This document shows positions 9,130-19,306 of a stretch of 21,955 bases of DNA, one piece after another. The position numbers and the translations under genes were made by a program. The DNA is from Paramacrobiotus richtersi (taxonomy: Eukaryota > Tardigrada > Eutardigrada > Parachela > Macrobiotidae), in the NCBI GenBank assembly GCA_034698045.1, contig JAQGAU010001024.1, positions 1 through 21,955 of the forward strand, written 5' to 3'. The stretch's first letter is position 1, and each line of letters begins with the position of its first letter. The notes under the pieces are model-generated. The model did no database searches and had not been told where the DNA came from. It was given only the letters and a program-made list of their open reading frames with translations.

Positions 9130-10482
9130 CTAAGGGAGTAGTTCTGGGGATACCGTCCGCTCTGGCAGCGTCCATACTGCGACATCGTCCTTGTCGGTTG
9201 TTAGAAAGGTATGACTCTTCAGTTCCTCTGCAAATGGCCTATGGTTTGGATTCCGTTGAAGACATTGCTGAATGAAACCGGACGCTGCATCTGGCAGTGG
9301 GTCAGGGATTGTTGGTGAACCGCCGTTGCCGACAAAGTACATTATTGCTATTCCTCCTGAAATTGTAGTCAGTCGTCCATTTTGACTTTTATGGAACTCT
9401 GGCACATTGCCAGTAATCATCTCGATGACGACACATCCCAAACTCCAGATATCGGTTCGTCTTCCCAGTTTCACCTTTTCTCCAGCATACGACACTTCTT
9501 CATTCGTGCCATTAATCAATTCAGGCGACATGGAAGCCCAGGTGCTTCGGTCACTCGAGACTTCGTTCGTTTCGACGGTATCTTCCGAAAGGCTTTTAAT
9601 GTGTCCTAGAGCAGCTATTTTGATGGTGCAGGTATTCACGTCACTTGACGAAGACATTAAGATACTGCCAGCTTGGATTCTTCTGTGGACGCAGCGGTTT
9701 TCGTGCAAGTAGGCAATTCCGTCTACTAGCTGTCGGGTCCATTTTTGCAGCAAATGTGGCGTAACAGCAAAGGTCTTCACAAGGTCCTGGAGTGTTCGGC
9801 CTGTATCAATATGTTAAGACATATTCGTGTATGAAGCATGGAAAGTGGTTCTACAGAGTACGGTGAACAAAAACAGCGGTTGCATATTTATCTCACGGTT
9901 CCTAACCCTAATGCCATACTGGCGCTATTTTACACAAACTATGCTCTACACCCGCCGTAGAAAGCTGCCATAATGGCGCCACAAATTCGGCCATAATACT
10001 TTACTTAATAACGAAGTTTGTTTATGTGTTTTGAAACTGAAATTTCGAACGTTTCATCTGCACTGATCTTTTGTAAAGTTGAGTCGCTTTCGCCAAATAA
10101 GGGTATTACTTTACCGTCACAGAATTCCATCACGATCTGGTGGGTCCTAGGGTCATAGTACGATGCTTCTGACACTTCCTGCCTTTGAAAATGGCGCACA
10201 ATATTTGGATGATCTAAGTTTTTTAGTCTTTCCCATTTAGATCGAAGATATTCAACTTGAATTTCTCTCTTCTTCACGTCAAAATCCAGTAAGATTACTT
10301 TGACCGCGACGGTTTCGTAAGTGTCAGTCCGGACTGCTTGGAATACTTTAGTATGCGCTCTGGATGATATAGCTATCCCGAACTGAATCGGGATCCGGCG
10401 AGCTAAGAAATAAGTTGACGTTAGGTTGTGCTCTGCTTGTCATCTGGTTACCACGGCTTAATATTATATGGGCAATGGGCAT
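9130..10482 (-). CDS. Predicted pseudokinase, STE11/MEKK-like (3 exons)
   Basis: Kinase-fold protein of about 329 aa, mostly kinase domain. Exons on the minus strand: a candidate first exon 10482-10452 (tentative), 10402-10115, and 9800-9130. The second intron (9801-10114) has clear GT-AG ends and the same phase as the gene at 11545-14917, its closest relative here. The tentative first intron is only 49 bp (10403-10451) but keeps frame. The VAVK lysine is kept (K45), as are the αC-like region, MSPELI and DIWSLGC. Key catalytic residues are gone: the glycine loop is SSRAHTKV, HRDIKGDN is HRRIQAGS (D to R, K to Q, N to S), and DFG/DMG is ALG. This predicts no phosphotransfer, yet the frame is intact, which suggests selection for a scaffold or regulatory role rather than simple decay (inference). 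No N-terminal or C-terminal extra domain is seen. Confidence 0.72.
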
Positions 10483-11544
10483 TAGAGTTCTCTAGCGCCA
10501 TATACGACTGTGGGCGCGTTGCGAACACAAACAATTCCCTTACGTAGGTATACTTTTACGAGGTAATTTAAAAACATTAATAGGCAGTGCCGCAGTGTAA
10601 TTTGAAAACTTGGTTTTTGAAAATTCGCATGTGCCAAAGTCGTGATGGACATATTATTATTTCGAATTTTTTTTCTGATGTCTACTAGGTATCTTCGAAT
10701 TCCTTCTTGTGGTTTTCACTGTGTAGCCCATTGAATGTGCTTTCGATATTATAATTAACTGGATTCAAGTGGCGGATATGAGCCTGCGGTCAAAACGTTT
10801 TCCTCAAACCTCGCATTACTTTTTCTAAGTGAATTTTGGTTACTGTCGTGCTTCGACGGTGTTTGTTGAAAGCTCGCTTACTATTAATGCGCAGCGGAAT
10901 CTGGAACCCTTTCTAAAGCAATGTACGTAGATAAGATCCCTCACAAACATAGGAGCAAAGGTCTGAGATCCTGATCGCATGCTGCGACGGATTGAAAACA
11001 AAACAGGTATTCAATGGCCCGATGTCACTGCGGTTCTTAGCGACAACAACAAAGGACCAGACTTACAACATTCCCATTCCTCATGGTCGTCATCACAATC
11101 CGATTCGTCCTCTACAAAGATCATGAGATAGCTCTAAATAATCATTAATACACAACTGAAATAACCCTGCACAACAACAAAATACGATGCAGATGGGAGC
11201 AGTAAGGATTGATATGATAGAAACATGTGAAAGGAATGAATATGAACAGATAAGAAATCTTTCTTACAACCTACCGATATATGTGCATGTAAGGTTCAAG
11301 CTCCGTTTTGTTTAACGAGTACATAAAACATCTGTACGTAGTAATAATTATGGTGTTTAGTTCAGGTGTGTAGTTCTTATGAAATACGAAAGAATCGGCC
11401 GAAATATTGACCACCCTCGAAAAAAAACTGGTTGAACTGAAATGACAAGGCCCCTGCAACATCCGTAGAGGTACAAGAGTTGAGGCTGGAATATACAAAG
11501 ATCAGCTGTTTGATGACGGATTCGTCATCATATCATTAATATCA
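10483..11544. other. Intergenic, no gene recognised
   Basis: AT-rich DNA between two minus-strand kinase genes. No kinase, Kelch or repeat similarity was found by eye. It should hold the promoter of the pseudokinase gene (right of 10482) and the 3' UTR of the kinase gene (left of 11545). A 20-bp near-palindrome at 11511-11530 lies within that 3' flank. Confidence 0.4.
11511..11530. repeat. 20-bp near-perfect palindrome
   Basis: TGATGACGGATTCGTCATCA pairs 9 of 10 positions. It lies about 15 bases beyond the stop codon of the minus-strand gene. It could form a small 3' UTR hairpin or be a dimeric transcription-factor site (TGACG/CGTCA halves), or be chance. Confidence 0.35.
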
Positions 11545-14500
11545 TCAGTTTATCATAAACAAAGCCCGCAGTATATATTGTCCGATCATACCATCACGCT
11601 TTTGGAGCACAGCATTTTGCCTTCGCTGCATCAAAGACTGTACAGTCATCGCCACACCCTCCACTGTTGAAGTCGACCCTTCCGACGTTCGTTCTTCCAG
11701 TGTGAGCTTTGAATGAGGAAGTGAATGATGATCAGCCTGCGCGGGAGCACAAAAATGGTAACACAATATCGAATTGTCCGAAACGATTTCGACGATTTGT
11801 TCCTTACACGACGCAGTTCTTTGCGTTTGCTGAGTGAAACTTGGCTCGTTTGCTTATCCCGAGTGGACACTGGCCCCGGATCAGGTCGATCATGCCGCAA
11901 CACGGGTTTCGGTGTTAACTCCTGCTGAATTTTCGACATCAGCGCCGATAGTAGCGGGGTGGTGGAAGGGGCGGAGAAAACATTATCGCGTGACAAATCC
12001 CCCGGCGAACTGTGAAAAGCACCCTGAAGAAACAGCGAACTTTGCGGAAGCTCTGTCTGCTGAGCAAACACTGTCTGCTGTTGCATCATCTGCATCTGGG
12101 TGGTGGAGTAAGCAGGGGCCGCATTACCGCTTGACATGTCCAGCGGCTTTTGGAGATAAGCAAACGGCGCATGATGGGGAAGTGCACTCCGAGCGGGTAT
12201 TGAACTTTGCGGAAACCTAGTCTCCTGAGCAAACACTGGCTGCTGTTGCATCATTTGCATCTGGGTGGTGGAGTAGGCGGGGGCAGCATTACCGCTTGAC
12301 ATATCCAGCGGCTTTTGGAGATAAGCAAACGGCGCATGATGGGGAGGAGCACTCCGAGCGGGTATTGAACTTTGCGGAAACCTAGTCTCCTGAGCAAACA
12401 CTGGCTGCTGTTGCATCATCTGCATCTGGGTGGTGGAGTAAGCAGGGGCCGCATTACCGCTTGACATGTCCAGCGGCTTTTGGAGATAAGCAAACGGCGC
12501 ATGATGGGGAAGTGCACTCCGAGCGGGTATTGAACTTTGCGGAAACCTAGTCTCCTGAGCAAACACTGGCTGCTGTTGCATCATTTGCATCTGGGTGGTG
12601 GAGTAGGCGGGGGCAGCATTACCGCTTGACATATCCAGCGGCTTTTGGAGATAAGCAAACGGCGCATGATGGGGAGGAGCACTCCGAGCGGGTATTGAAC
12701 TTTGCGGAAACCTAGTCTCCTGAGCAAACACTGGCTGCTGTTGCATCATTGGCTGTTGCACCATTTGCATCTGGGTGGTGGAGTAGGCAGGGGCAGCATT
12801 ACCGCTTGACATATCCAGCGGCGATTTGCGATAAGCCATCGGCGTACGATGGGGAAAAGTTAAAGCATTCTGAGCAGCTAATGAAAATTCCTGCAACTCG
12901 GTATGCGGACTAAAAAACGTTTCCAATGGCAGCGAGGCTGTAGAGGGGACGAGGGCAGTGTTACCACCTGACAAGTGCCGTGCTGAATGGGGAGAAGCAT
13001 TTTGATAACTGTTCAATGAAGTATGAGGGAACTGTGTCTGCTGAGCAAACCTCACCGGCCCCCGAGCGGGTGCTGGAGGTGGTGGGGGAACTGAACCTTC
13101 CAACCTGAGACTGTCACGCCCTGATAGCGGTGGCAGTCCGGTGAAGCTAGCATTCGCGCGATGCGGTAGTGTCTGGATAGTATTCCTCACGACCCTGGCG
13201 CGGCTTGGAGCTAGTGGCGGATCGATATCGAATATTTGGTCGGTGCTTACGTACATAGCGATATCGGCTACTCTTCTTCCTTGCTGATTTAAAAGTTGAT
13301 TAATGTGAGCAGGTCGGGCTATTGACGGCCGGCTCGGTGGAGCATTTGATGGCGTGCTGATGCAGAAGTATTCGCCTTTGGGTTCATTTGCCGCGAGAGA
13401 TGAAGCAGGGACATGGGTGGTCGCCGCCTCCAGAGCTTTCATTCCGCCGATGTTATTCAACGTTTTGCAGATGGCTTCATCCATTTGCGAAGGATCGATG
13501 CCGGCGGTGTCCAGGAGTCGGGCTACCGCTCGGTTGTTTTTGACGTAACCGTGGCGAATTCGTTTCGCCTTTTTGCTACCGGTCACTAGTTAAGGTGTAC
13601 AACAACGCGTTATAAGAAAGCTGTTTCTTCCTGGATAAAGCTTAACTAGCCAAAATTTTGCAAGCTTGATGGTGTTTAAGTGGTTAAAGTGTTCGGTTCG
13701 TTAGCGGTTAAGGTTGGCCATACAGACACTCACCAGATGATCCACACGGTATTCTTTTCGCTATTTGGCACTTTCGTTTCCTATTACAAGACGAACCAGA
13801 ATCAGATGAATAAGGTCGAATGCTATCTTGATACATTAACAATGTTGCTTGTGCAGAAACCACGCGGCTCGGTAGCAACCACTGCGACACAACAGCCTTG
13901 TCAGCAGTGAGGAATGAATGGTTTCGCAGGACGCTGGCAGAAGGCCTGCTGTTGGGGTTACGCTGAAGGCATTGTCGTATGAAATCGTCAAGCTGCGCCT
14001 GAAGTCCTGCTGGTACATCGGGAGTGCCACCATTGAGGATAAACATGATCACAGCAGGTTTGGCAATAACTTCCCGTTTGTGGCCACCATTTTCGTCAAA
14101 AAACTGCGGCATTCTCCCGGTTAACATTTGAACTACCACACACCCGAGACTCCACAAATCCGTCTGATGTCCTCGTGAAACTGTTTCGCCGAATATTTCT
14201 TGATCAAGTTCTGGGTCAGCTATCATCTCCGGTGACATGTAAGGATATGTACCTCTATTTGTCGAAAAACCATCTGCACGGTTAAGACTGCCAATCTTCT
14301 TCACTGCACCCATGTCAGCGATTTTGATTGCACAGTTGTGTATATTTGTCGAAGACATCAGAATATTGTCTCCCTTAATATCCCGATGGACGCACCGTTG
14401 CTCATGTAAGTATGCTAGACCGTCCAGCATCTGCACCGTCCATTTTCGGAGGAGGAATGGAGTGATTTCATAACGTTGTATTGCTTCTGTCAGCGTTCCC

Positions 14501-14917
14501 CCTGAAACACATCCAGTGAGAAAACCCGTAACTGAGAGTAGCTTATTCCAGTCACTGCTCAGCAAAAACGTTAAACACAGCAAGTTAACCACATTCTTAA
14601 GATACATGCTGTAGCCTACCTTCGCAGAATTCCATAAGGACTTTGTATGCGGGCTCATAAAGAACTCCAACGAATGGGTCGCGTTGGTGATGAATATGGC
14701 GTACGATGTTTGGATGATTCAATTTCATACAAACTTCAAGGTTCTGTTTGAGAGATGCAAGCCAAACATCTGGCCGCGAATCTCGAATAGCAATGCACTT
14801 GAGTGCAACTGTCTCGGACGTATCCGTGCGCAGTGCTCGGAACACTACGCCTTCTGCTCCAGATGCCACGGGATGAGAGAGAATCACTGGAATACTGCAC
14901 AGCCCCGAAATGCTCAT
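11545..14917 (-). CDS. STE11/MEKK-like protein kinase with long Pro/Gln-rich repeat tail (4 exons)
   Basis: Predicted 1011 aa. Minus-strand exons: 14917-14620, 14501-13734, 13585-11808, 11736-11545. All introns are GT-AG (118, 148 and 71 bp) and together keep frame. The kinase domain fills about residues 8-280: glycine loop SGAEGVVF, VALK lysine K40, catalytic loop HRDIKGDN (138-145), DMG (162-164) for DFG, GTYPYMSPE, DLWSLGC. All catalytic residues are present, so it should be active and MAP3K-like. Basic patches (KRKCQIAKR, KKAKRIR) follow and may be nuclear signals. The tail is Pro/Gln/Ser-rich with five 55-60-aa repeats (PLDMSSGNAAPAY...). Kinase and tail are joined here because the large tail frame has no ATG at its 5' end, the kinase exon contains a strong donor (TCTG/GTGAGTG), and an acceptor (AACTAG) joins in frame. 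Alternative: two genes, kinase ending at 13708 and a separate tail protein. The start at 14917 is the first ATG fitting the domain; an upstream in-frame ATG at 15067 adds a hydrophobic stretch. Confidence 0.65.
12000..12821 (-). repeat. Coding tandem repeat, 165-bp unit, five copies
   Basis: Within the Pro/Gln-rich tail, units begin with the codons for PLDMSSGNAA at about 12821, 12641, 12476, 12311 and 12146 (minus strand). Spacing is 165 bp, except the first unit, which carries a 15-bp (five-residue) insertion. Units alternate between two sequence types (CATATCC/SAPPHH versus CATGTCC/SALPHH markers), so the array looks built from a 330-bp dimer. The last unit diverges after its Gln run. Length is a multiple of three, so copy number can change without breaking the frame. 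Confidence 0.9.
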
Positions 14918-15724
14918 TTCCTTCGAGTATTTGGTGAATGAATGAAGATTTGTTGTCCTATGCAACGGGGCACTAACCCCCTCGAGGCACCAGACAGCGG
15001 TTGCGGTGGTAAAATAAGTGTTCAAAGCAAATATTAAACAGTCGTACAAGAATAATCGTAAGAACAAGAGAAAGGGATTGCGAAACAGTCAATTACCAAG
15101 AAAACAATGATAGAGGTCAGAGTAGGTATTACGCTCAAGACAGTTAAGAAAGAAGCGTTTTTTATTTGTAGGAGGAACAATGCTGCTCGTTGAATAACGA
15201 AGCAGATCGAGTCGAGATTAACGTTTAGCCGTGTATCTGCTCAAGTGTGCACTGCTCGAGATCATTACCGGCGCGGGATAATTCAAACAGTTTAAACCAG
15301 TGTTATTCCAATGAAACCGATAAGTGGTTCTTATAGCAAATAAAACTGCATTATCAGCAAGACTTTAAAGCGGTAACCGTTACTAACGGCTGCTTTGCGC
15401 TGTTGTTTCATGTTTGTTCTGCAGATAACAGATCCATCAGCTAGCCGGCGACTCCGGCGTTACTTCCGCTAGCAAAAGAATGCTCGTTTTATCATTCAAA
15501 TAGGATGTCTCAGTACTTGCAAACGAGATTTAATTTAGTGCGGTCCATGACAATTTTGCAAAATATAAAGTATTGTATAGCATGTGGCGAGAAATTTCCC
15601 GATATTCTCCTGTTGTGCCATATTTCCTTTATTTTCCTTCTCGGTCTGCCTTTAGAAAGGTTGCTGCACAGCCACCATCCGGCCAGTTTTCAAGCGCTCT
15701 TTTTTCAAATCAGTCACTGCGTCA
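14918..15724. other. Intergenic between divergent kinase gene and broken kinase-Kelch copy
   Basis: No gene supported. It should contain the promoter of the minus-strand kinase gene. Near 15680-15700 the text GGCCAGTTTTCAAGCGCTC resembles the leader just before the ATG of kinase-Kelch copy 1 (GGCCAGTTCTGAAGGC at 605-620), so the 5' flank of the next pseudogene was duplicated too. Confidence 0.45.
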
Positions 15725-16248
15725 GTGGAGTATGATAGTGATCCTTTCGTTCAGGATGAGACATTTGGCTGTAGTACCTGTCAGTACCGTTACAACTACA
15801 GCAATCACATTGCCAAAGGGGCCTTCGGGACGGTATTCCAAGCTACCATTACAAACCGTGGCGACTGTCGTGGAGCTGAACATGTGGCGGTCAAGGTTAA
15901 TCTCTTGAAAAGGCAGTCAGAACTGCTGACCGACTGCAAGGAAGCGGGCCGCATTGCATCAAAGAATCTTAAAAAAATTCGCTAAATCCGCTGAAGTCAA
16001 AAAAATAAAGGAGGAGCGGTTCGCAAGTTATTGAAATTCCCTGGGGGCTAAAATCGTCTCTGTCGTTACCAGCCGCAGAGGGAGCGGTGCTGCATCTAGT
16101 ATCATGGAAGCGTACGATAAAGCTCGAGCCTTGTGGTCCACCGTTTCAGTGACAAGAAGTGACAGATATTTCAAAAAATAATGAATTCGGAATTTCTGGG
16201 CAGCAAATGAAACTTTGAGTTGGCCGGTTCCGGGTCCGTCCCAGGTGA
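15725..16248 (+). pseudogene. Kinase-Kelch pseudogene with large internal deletion
   Basis: The first 240 bases encode a well-kept kinase N-lobe (IAKGAFGTVFQATI, then VAVKV), 76-80% like copies 1 and 2 by eye. The start codon position reads GTG rather than ATG. Similarity stops near 15950 and a stop codon follows at 15983. It resumes near 16065 with the last Kelch blade and the conserved tail (LSWPVPGPS-like), ending near the TGA at 16246. The kinase C-lobe and most of the propeller, some 1.4 kb, are missing. Because both gene ends are present and only the middle is gone, this is an internal deletion of a once complete copy. Confidence 0.85.
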
Positions 16249-16611
16249 ACTAACTGCTGTCCAATATTTTCCAATTATATAATTATTCATTTCTGAAATT
16301 TAAGAATAATCACAAGCTGAAGGTCCAGAAAAACCGTGTCTGGGAATTCAACATGAAATTTGACGTATTATTATATGAAAAAGTATTATAATCAGTTTAC
16401 GGCCGATTCGACTGCCAGTCACAGAAAGGTCGTGGACCGGAGAAGCATCTGCTAAGAATATGTAACCCGACACGCCAACATCATTGCAAATGAGGTGGAA
16501 TTTAAAAGATCGCTTTTCAGCTTTTTCAAAGACCATTCGATCGGACGTCATAACACCGACAGGAAGCAATAATAAGGAAACGTTCACGCAACACACCATT
16601 GTCAAAGAAGC

Positions 16612-17833
16612 TCAGTGCTGGAGAGGTGGTGTTGTTTGATAGTTAGCTTGATAGTTGACTTTCATCCAGCCCCAGTCCTTGACATAATCTCCGAATTCGG
16701 AGCAGTGTAAGGCGTTCAGCACGCGCTCCTGCAGCTCTAGGACTAAATTGTGCTCTTTTTGACTGCATACATCCCGGATATGCGCGCTAGGTTGGGTAGT
16801 AAACCATGGCACGGCCAACTGAACCGTCCTGCAGTAATTCAAAAACGAAAGTCATCGAAGACTGACATTGTTATAACGGTAACTCCTAAGCTACCACTAA
16901 TGGATTGGGTTGAAGACCCGCACCACGATGGCCAAGCATGGTGATTCGGAATTAGGGCTGTTATTTTATGTAATCAGCCAGCGTACCACGCGGGCAGGCA
17001 AAAACAAGGAGCAATGTGAGTCTATGGCGCACGTAGAGCCAGCGCAAGTAACAAGTCATCCGCAGGATGCGGGACGCACGTTTTCTTAGCCAACCTGGCA
17101 TCGGCTTACCGGCAGGCGCATTTGCGGCCGCAGATAAATCCACAAGAAACAGAGGAATTCTCAAAAGAAGCGAGGGATTCTGCAATCCCTAACCCGTTGA
17201 TACGCCCTGTCTCCTGATGGTTTGCTTCCGTAGACTGGCGCCATTTCGGAGCTAGCGACATCCAGCATGTCGCCAGCGTTTGGACTGGCTGGACATATTC
17301 CGCTGCCTGAACGTTCTCACAGAATTTGCTAGCAGCCCGTAATGTATCCGCCGCAGCCATCGGTTCCAGATCCGAAGGTCTGTATCCGCCGCATCGTTCA
17401 GAAGTAGGCGAACATCGACTAATAACATTTTCCACAGCCTGCGCGGAAACGTTCAACTTCCTACCACAGGAGAGACAACATTGAGATTCTGACAATATGA
17501 TTTCGAAACCTATCTACTGAAGACGAAGAAAAATCGATAAGCACGGCTGTTTCATTATCTTCTTTATACAGTTGTGGAAAACTCTTACGGACAAAGATCA
17601 TCAACAGCGCTTTGTGCCGCAGCGGGGTCCACACCGGCAGCTGAAGGCTGAAACAAATTTCCACCTGGGGACACTCCGAAAATCACCGCAAGATTGCTGA
17701 GAGCCCGATTCACACTGTTTGCCAGTTCTTCGTATTCTGCAGCTGCTACACTGCACGCTGCGCTATCAGCTGCCGAACACTTACTGTATGTAACAAAGCA
17801 GAATGCAAAGAAAATCCACGCCTTAGAAATCAT
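16612..17833 (-). CDS. Secreted Cys/Ala-rich helical protein, unknown family (3 exons)
   Basis: Predicted 270 aa. Minus-strand exons 17833-17589, 17460-17110 and 16828-16612. Donors are good (GTAAGA, GTAAGC), the acceptors are TAG and CAG, and phases agree. Residues 1-21 form a signal peptide (hydrophobic core IFFAFCFV, cut likely after CSA). The mature part is Ala-rich with spaced cysteines. The first two exons may carry diverged copies of one unit: FQPSAAGVDPAAAQSAVDDLC resembles RPSDLEPMAAADTLRAASKFC, and CSVAAAEYEEL resembles CENVQAAEYVQPV. The third exon adds another Cys pair and ends PPLQH. I do not recognise the family; a disulphide-bonded all-helical extracellular protein is the best description. 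If the second intron is not spliced the protein ends at 17106 with 199 aa. It is unrelated to the neighbouring kinases. Confidence 0.5.
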
Positions 17834-19045
17834 CGTGGTGACTTGAATCCAAATGCCAGTTACGCTGAGATCACCGATTTAAAGTTAGAGCAAAAGTTAG
17901 ATCACCAATTGTATGCTTTGGTAACTACAGTATATTAATTTTCACATCTGATGTTTGTGTTTTGTATGCATGCGGCCGACACGCTTTATCTCGAATGCAC
18001 ATCGGCGCTTGCTTTTGATTGTCCGTGTTGATTAGCCCGAGAAATAGTTGACTAATGACCTGTAAGCATTTAAATGTAGAAGTACGATATACTACGGACT
18101 GGCATTCCACAGTGATAGGCACATTGGAATGGAATTGGAATGCCCGTCCTTACGATATACCAGACAGCCAGCTACACAGGTTTAACAATGGCGTGCATAT
18201 TTGTTCGCGAATCCGCATTGGGAATATACGGAGTTGAATTGTAGGTTCTGGCATTGTTCGAAGCTGTCCTGCTGTTTAGCATTCGGTCACATTGACCGAA
18301 ACGGGATTACAAATCTGGAATCGGCTCCTGTCCTCCGGGAAGCACCCCTTGTGGGTAATGTTGTCATGACTCAACACTTTTAGTCTTCTGAATTACTTTA
18401 TTGTTAAGACTATTCTTATCTGCGGGACTCAAGCTCCGCCTGGTCAAAAGCTGAAGCACAGTTTAAAACCGCCCATAATATAACGTACGGGGTTCATGCT
18501 ACCGCCCGCAAATGTCGCTCCCTACATGAAACGCACTACGAGCACGAAATCCAAATAGTGAAGGATATATGTCCTGTCGTTTTCGTGCAAACGCGCAGTT
18601 CCGGTTGCTTACACTGTTTTCGAAAAAAAAATTAACATTTGCGAATTATCTGTATCGCGAAAATCTACTTTGACTATGGCAGGTATACTTTTTACCGCTG
18701 ATATTTTGGAAGTGGTGTTTCCTCGAAAATATTGCAACCAAAACTGGAAGGGTTCGTTAGCACAAAAACTGTGGTAAATGCATCCTCACTATCCTGCACT
18801 GTTTGGCTTCCAGTTTATTTCCAAACTTCAGTCCATTTTCATGTATGTAACGACATTTGGGAGCGGTAGCACGCACGCCCGTATATCACACTATGGGCGA
18901 CTACAAAGTTCGAAGTTCAAAATTTGCTTGAGCTTTTGACTAAGAGGAATTTAAGTTCCGCAAGCTCGCAGCTAAGATTAGTCTCAAAAATCGCAAACGT
19001 GCAAACTCTTGCTGCAACACCGTACCTCAGCCGACGAAATAAAAA
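17834..19045. other. Intergenic, no gene recognised
   Basis: About 1.2 kb with only short unsupported open frames on either strand. No similarity to the kinase, Kelch or unknown duplicated genes was seen. The left end should contain the promoter of the minus-strand secreted-protein gene. Confidence 0.4.
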
Positions 19046-19306
19046 GTCGATCATGCCTGCGCTTAGACCTGAAGTCTCCAACTCGTCAATGAGGCACAAA
19101 CGCGTGACCTTTTGGAGGGAAAGGCTTATCATGGTACGTTCGTTTCAGGCAACGTGATTTATGACTTTGGCGGCCTCCTGGGAAAAGTTGCTGCATCGAG
19201 TATCATCGAGGTTTATGACCCAGACCGAGACGTCCATGGTCCACTGTTTACGTGACAGAGAGCAGAAGATTTTTTGATAGCAAACGTTGTAATTCTCTGG
19301 CAGCAT
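19046..19306 (+). pseudogene. Kelch-exon pseudogene fragment
   Basis: Begins abruptly at GTCGATCATGCCTGCGCTTAGACC, matching copy 2 near 6105, and continues through the blade encoding IYVFGG (here IYDFGG-like), the YDxxRD segment and the ERFSDN-like tail to about 19306. One-base and few-base indels break the frame, for example near 19232. No kinase part lies nearby. It starts at nearly the same point within the exon as two other broken copies. Confidence 0.8.

Noticed and set aside
11737-11762. 26-bp intron joining the tail frame to the minus-strand frame ending at 11545
   Set aside because: Too short for splicing; a 71-bp intron with a much better donor (GTAAGG) gives the same reading frame downstream.
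11834-12220. 128-codon plus-strand frame across the tandem repeat
   Set aside because: Antisense shadow of the repeat-rich minus-strand exon, which is far longer and has supported splice sites.
13680-13910. 76-codon plus-strand frame
   Set aside because: Antisense to the C-terminal part of the minus-strand kinase; no coding features of its own.
14918-15067. Upstream in-frame ATG at 15067 giving a hydrophobic N-terminus for the minus-strand kinase
   Set aside because: No conserved match in the neighbouring relative, and the ATG at 14917 fits the domain start; a membrane anchor cannot be excluded.
15505-15735. Hydrophobic 76-codon plus-strand frame
   Set aside because: It overlaps the duplicated leader region of the broken kinase-Kelch copy in a different frame and lacks similarity or splice support.
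16961-17185. 74-codon minus-strand hydrophobic frame
   Set aside because: Overlaps the second intron and exon of the secreted-protein model in another frame; composition arises from shadowing.
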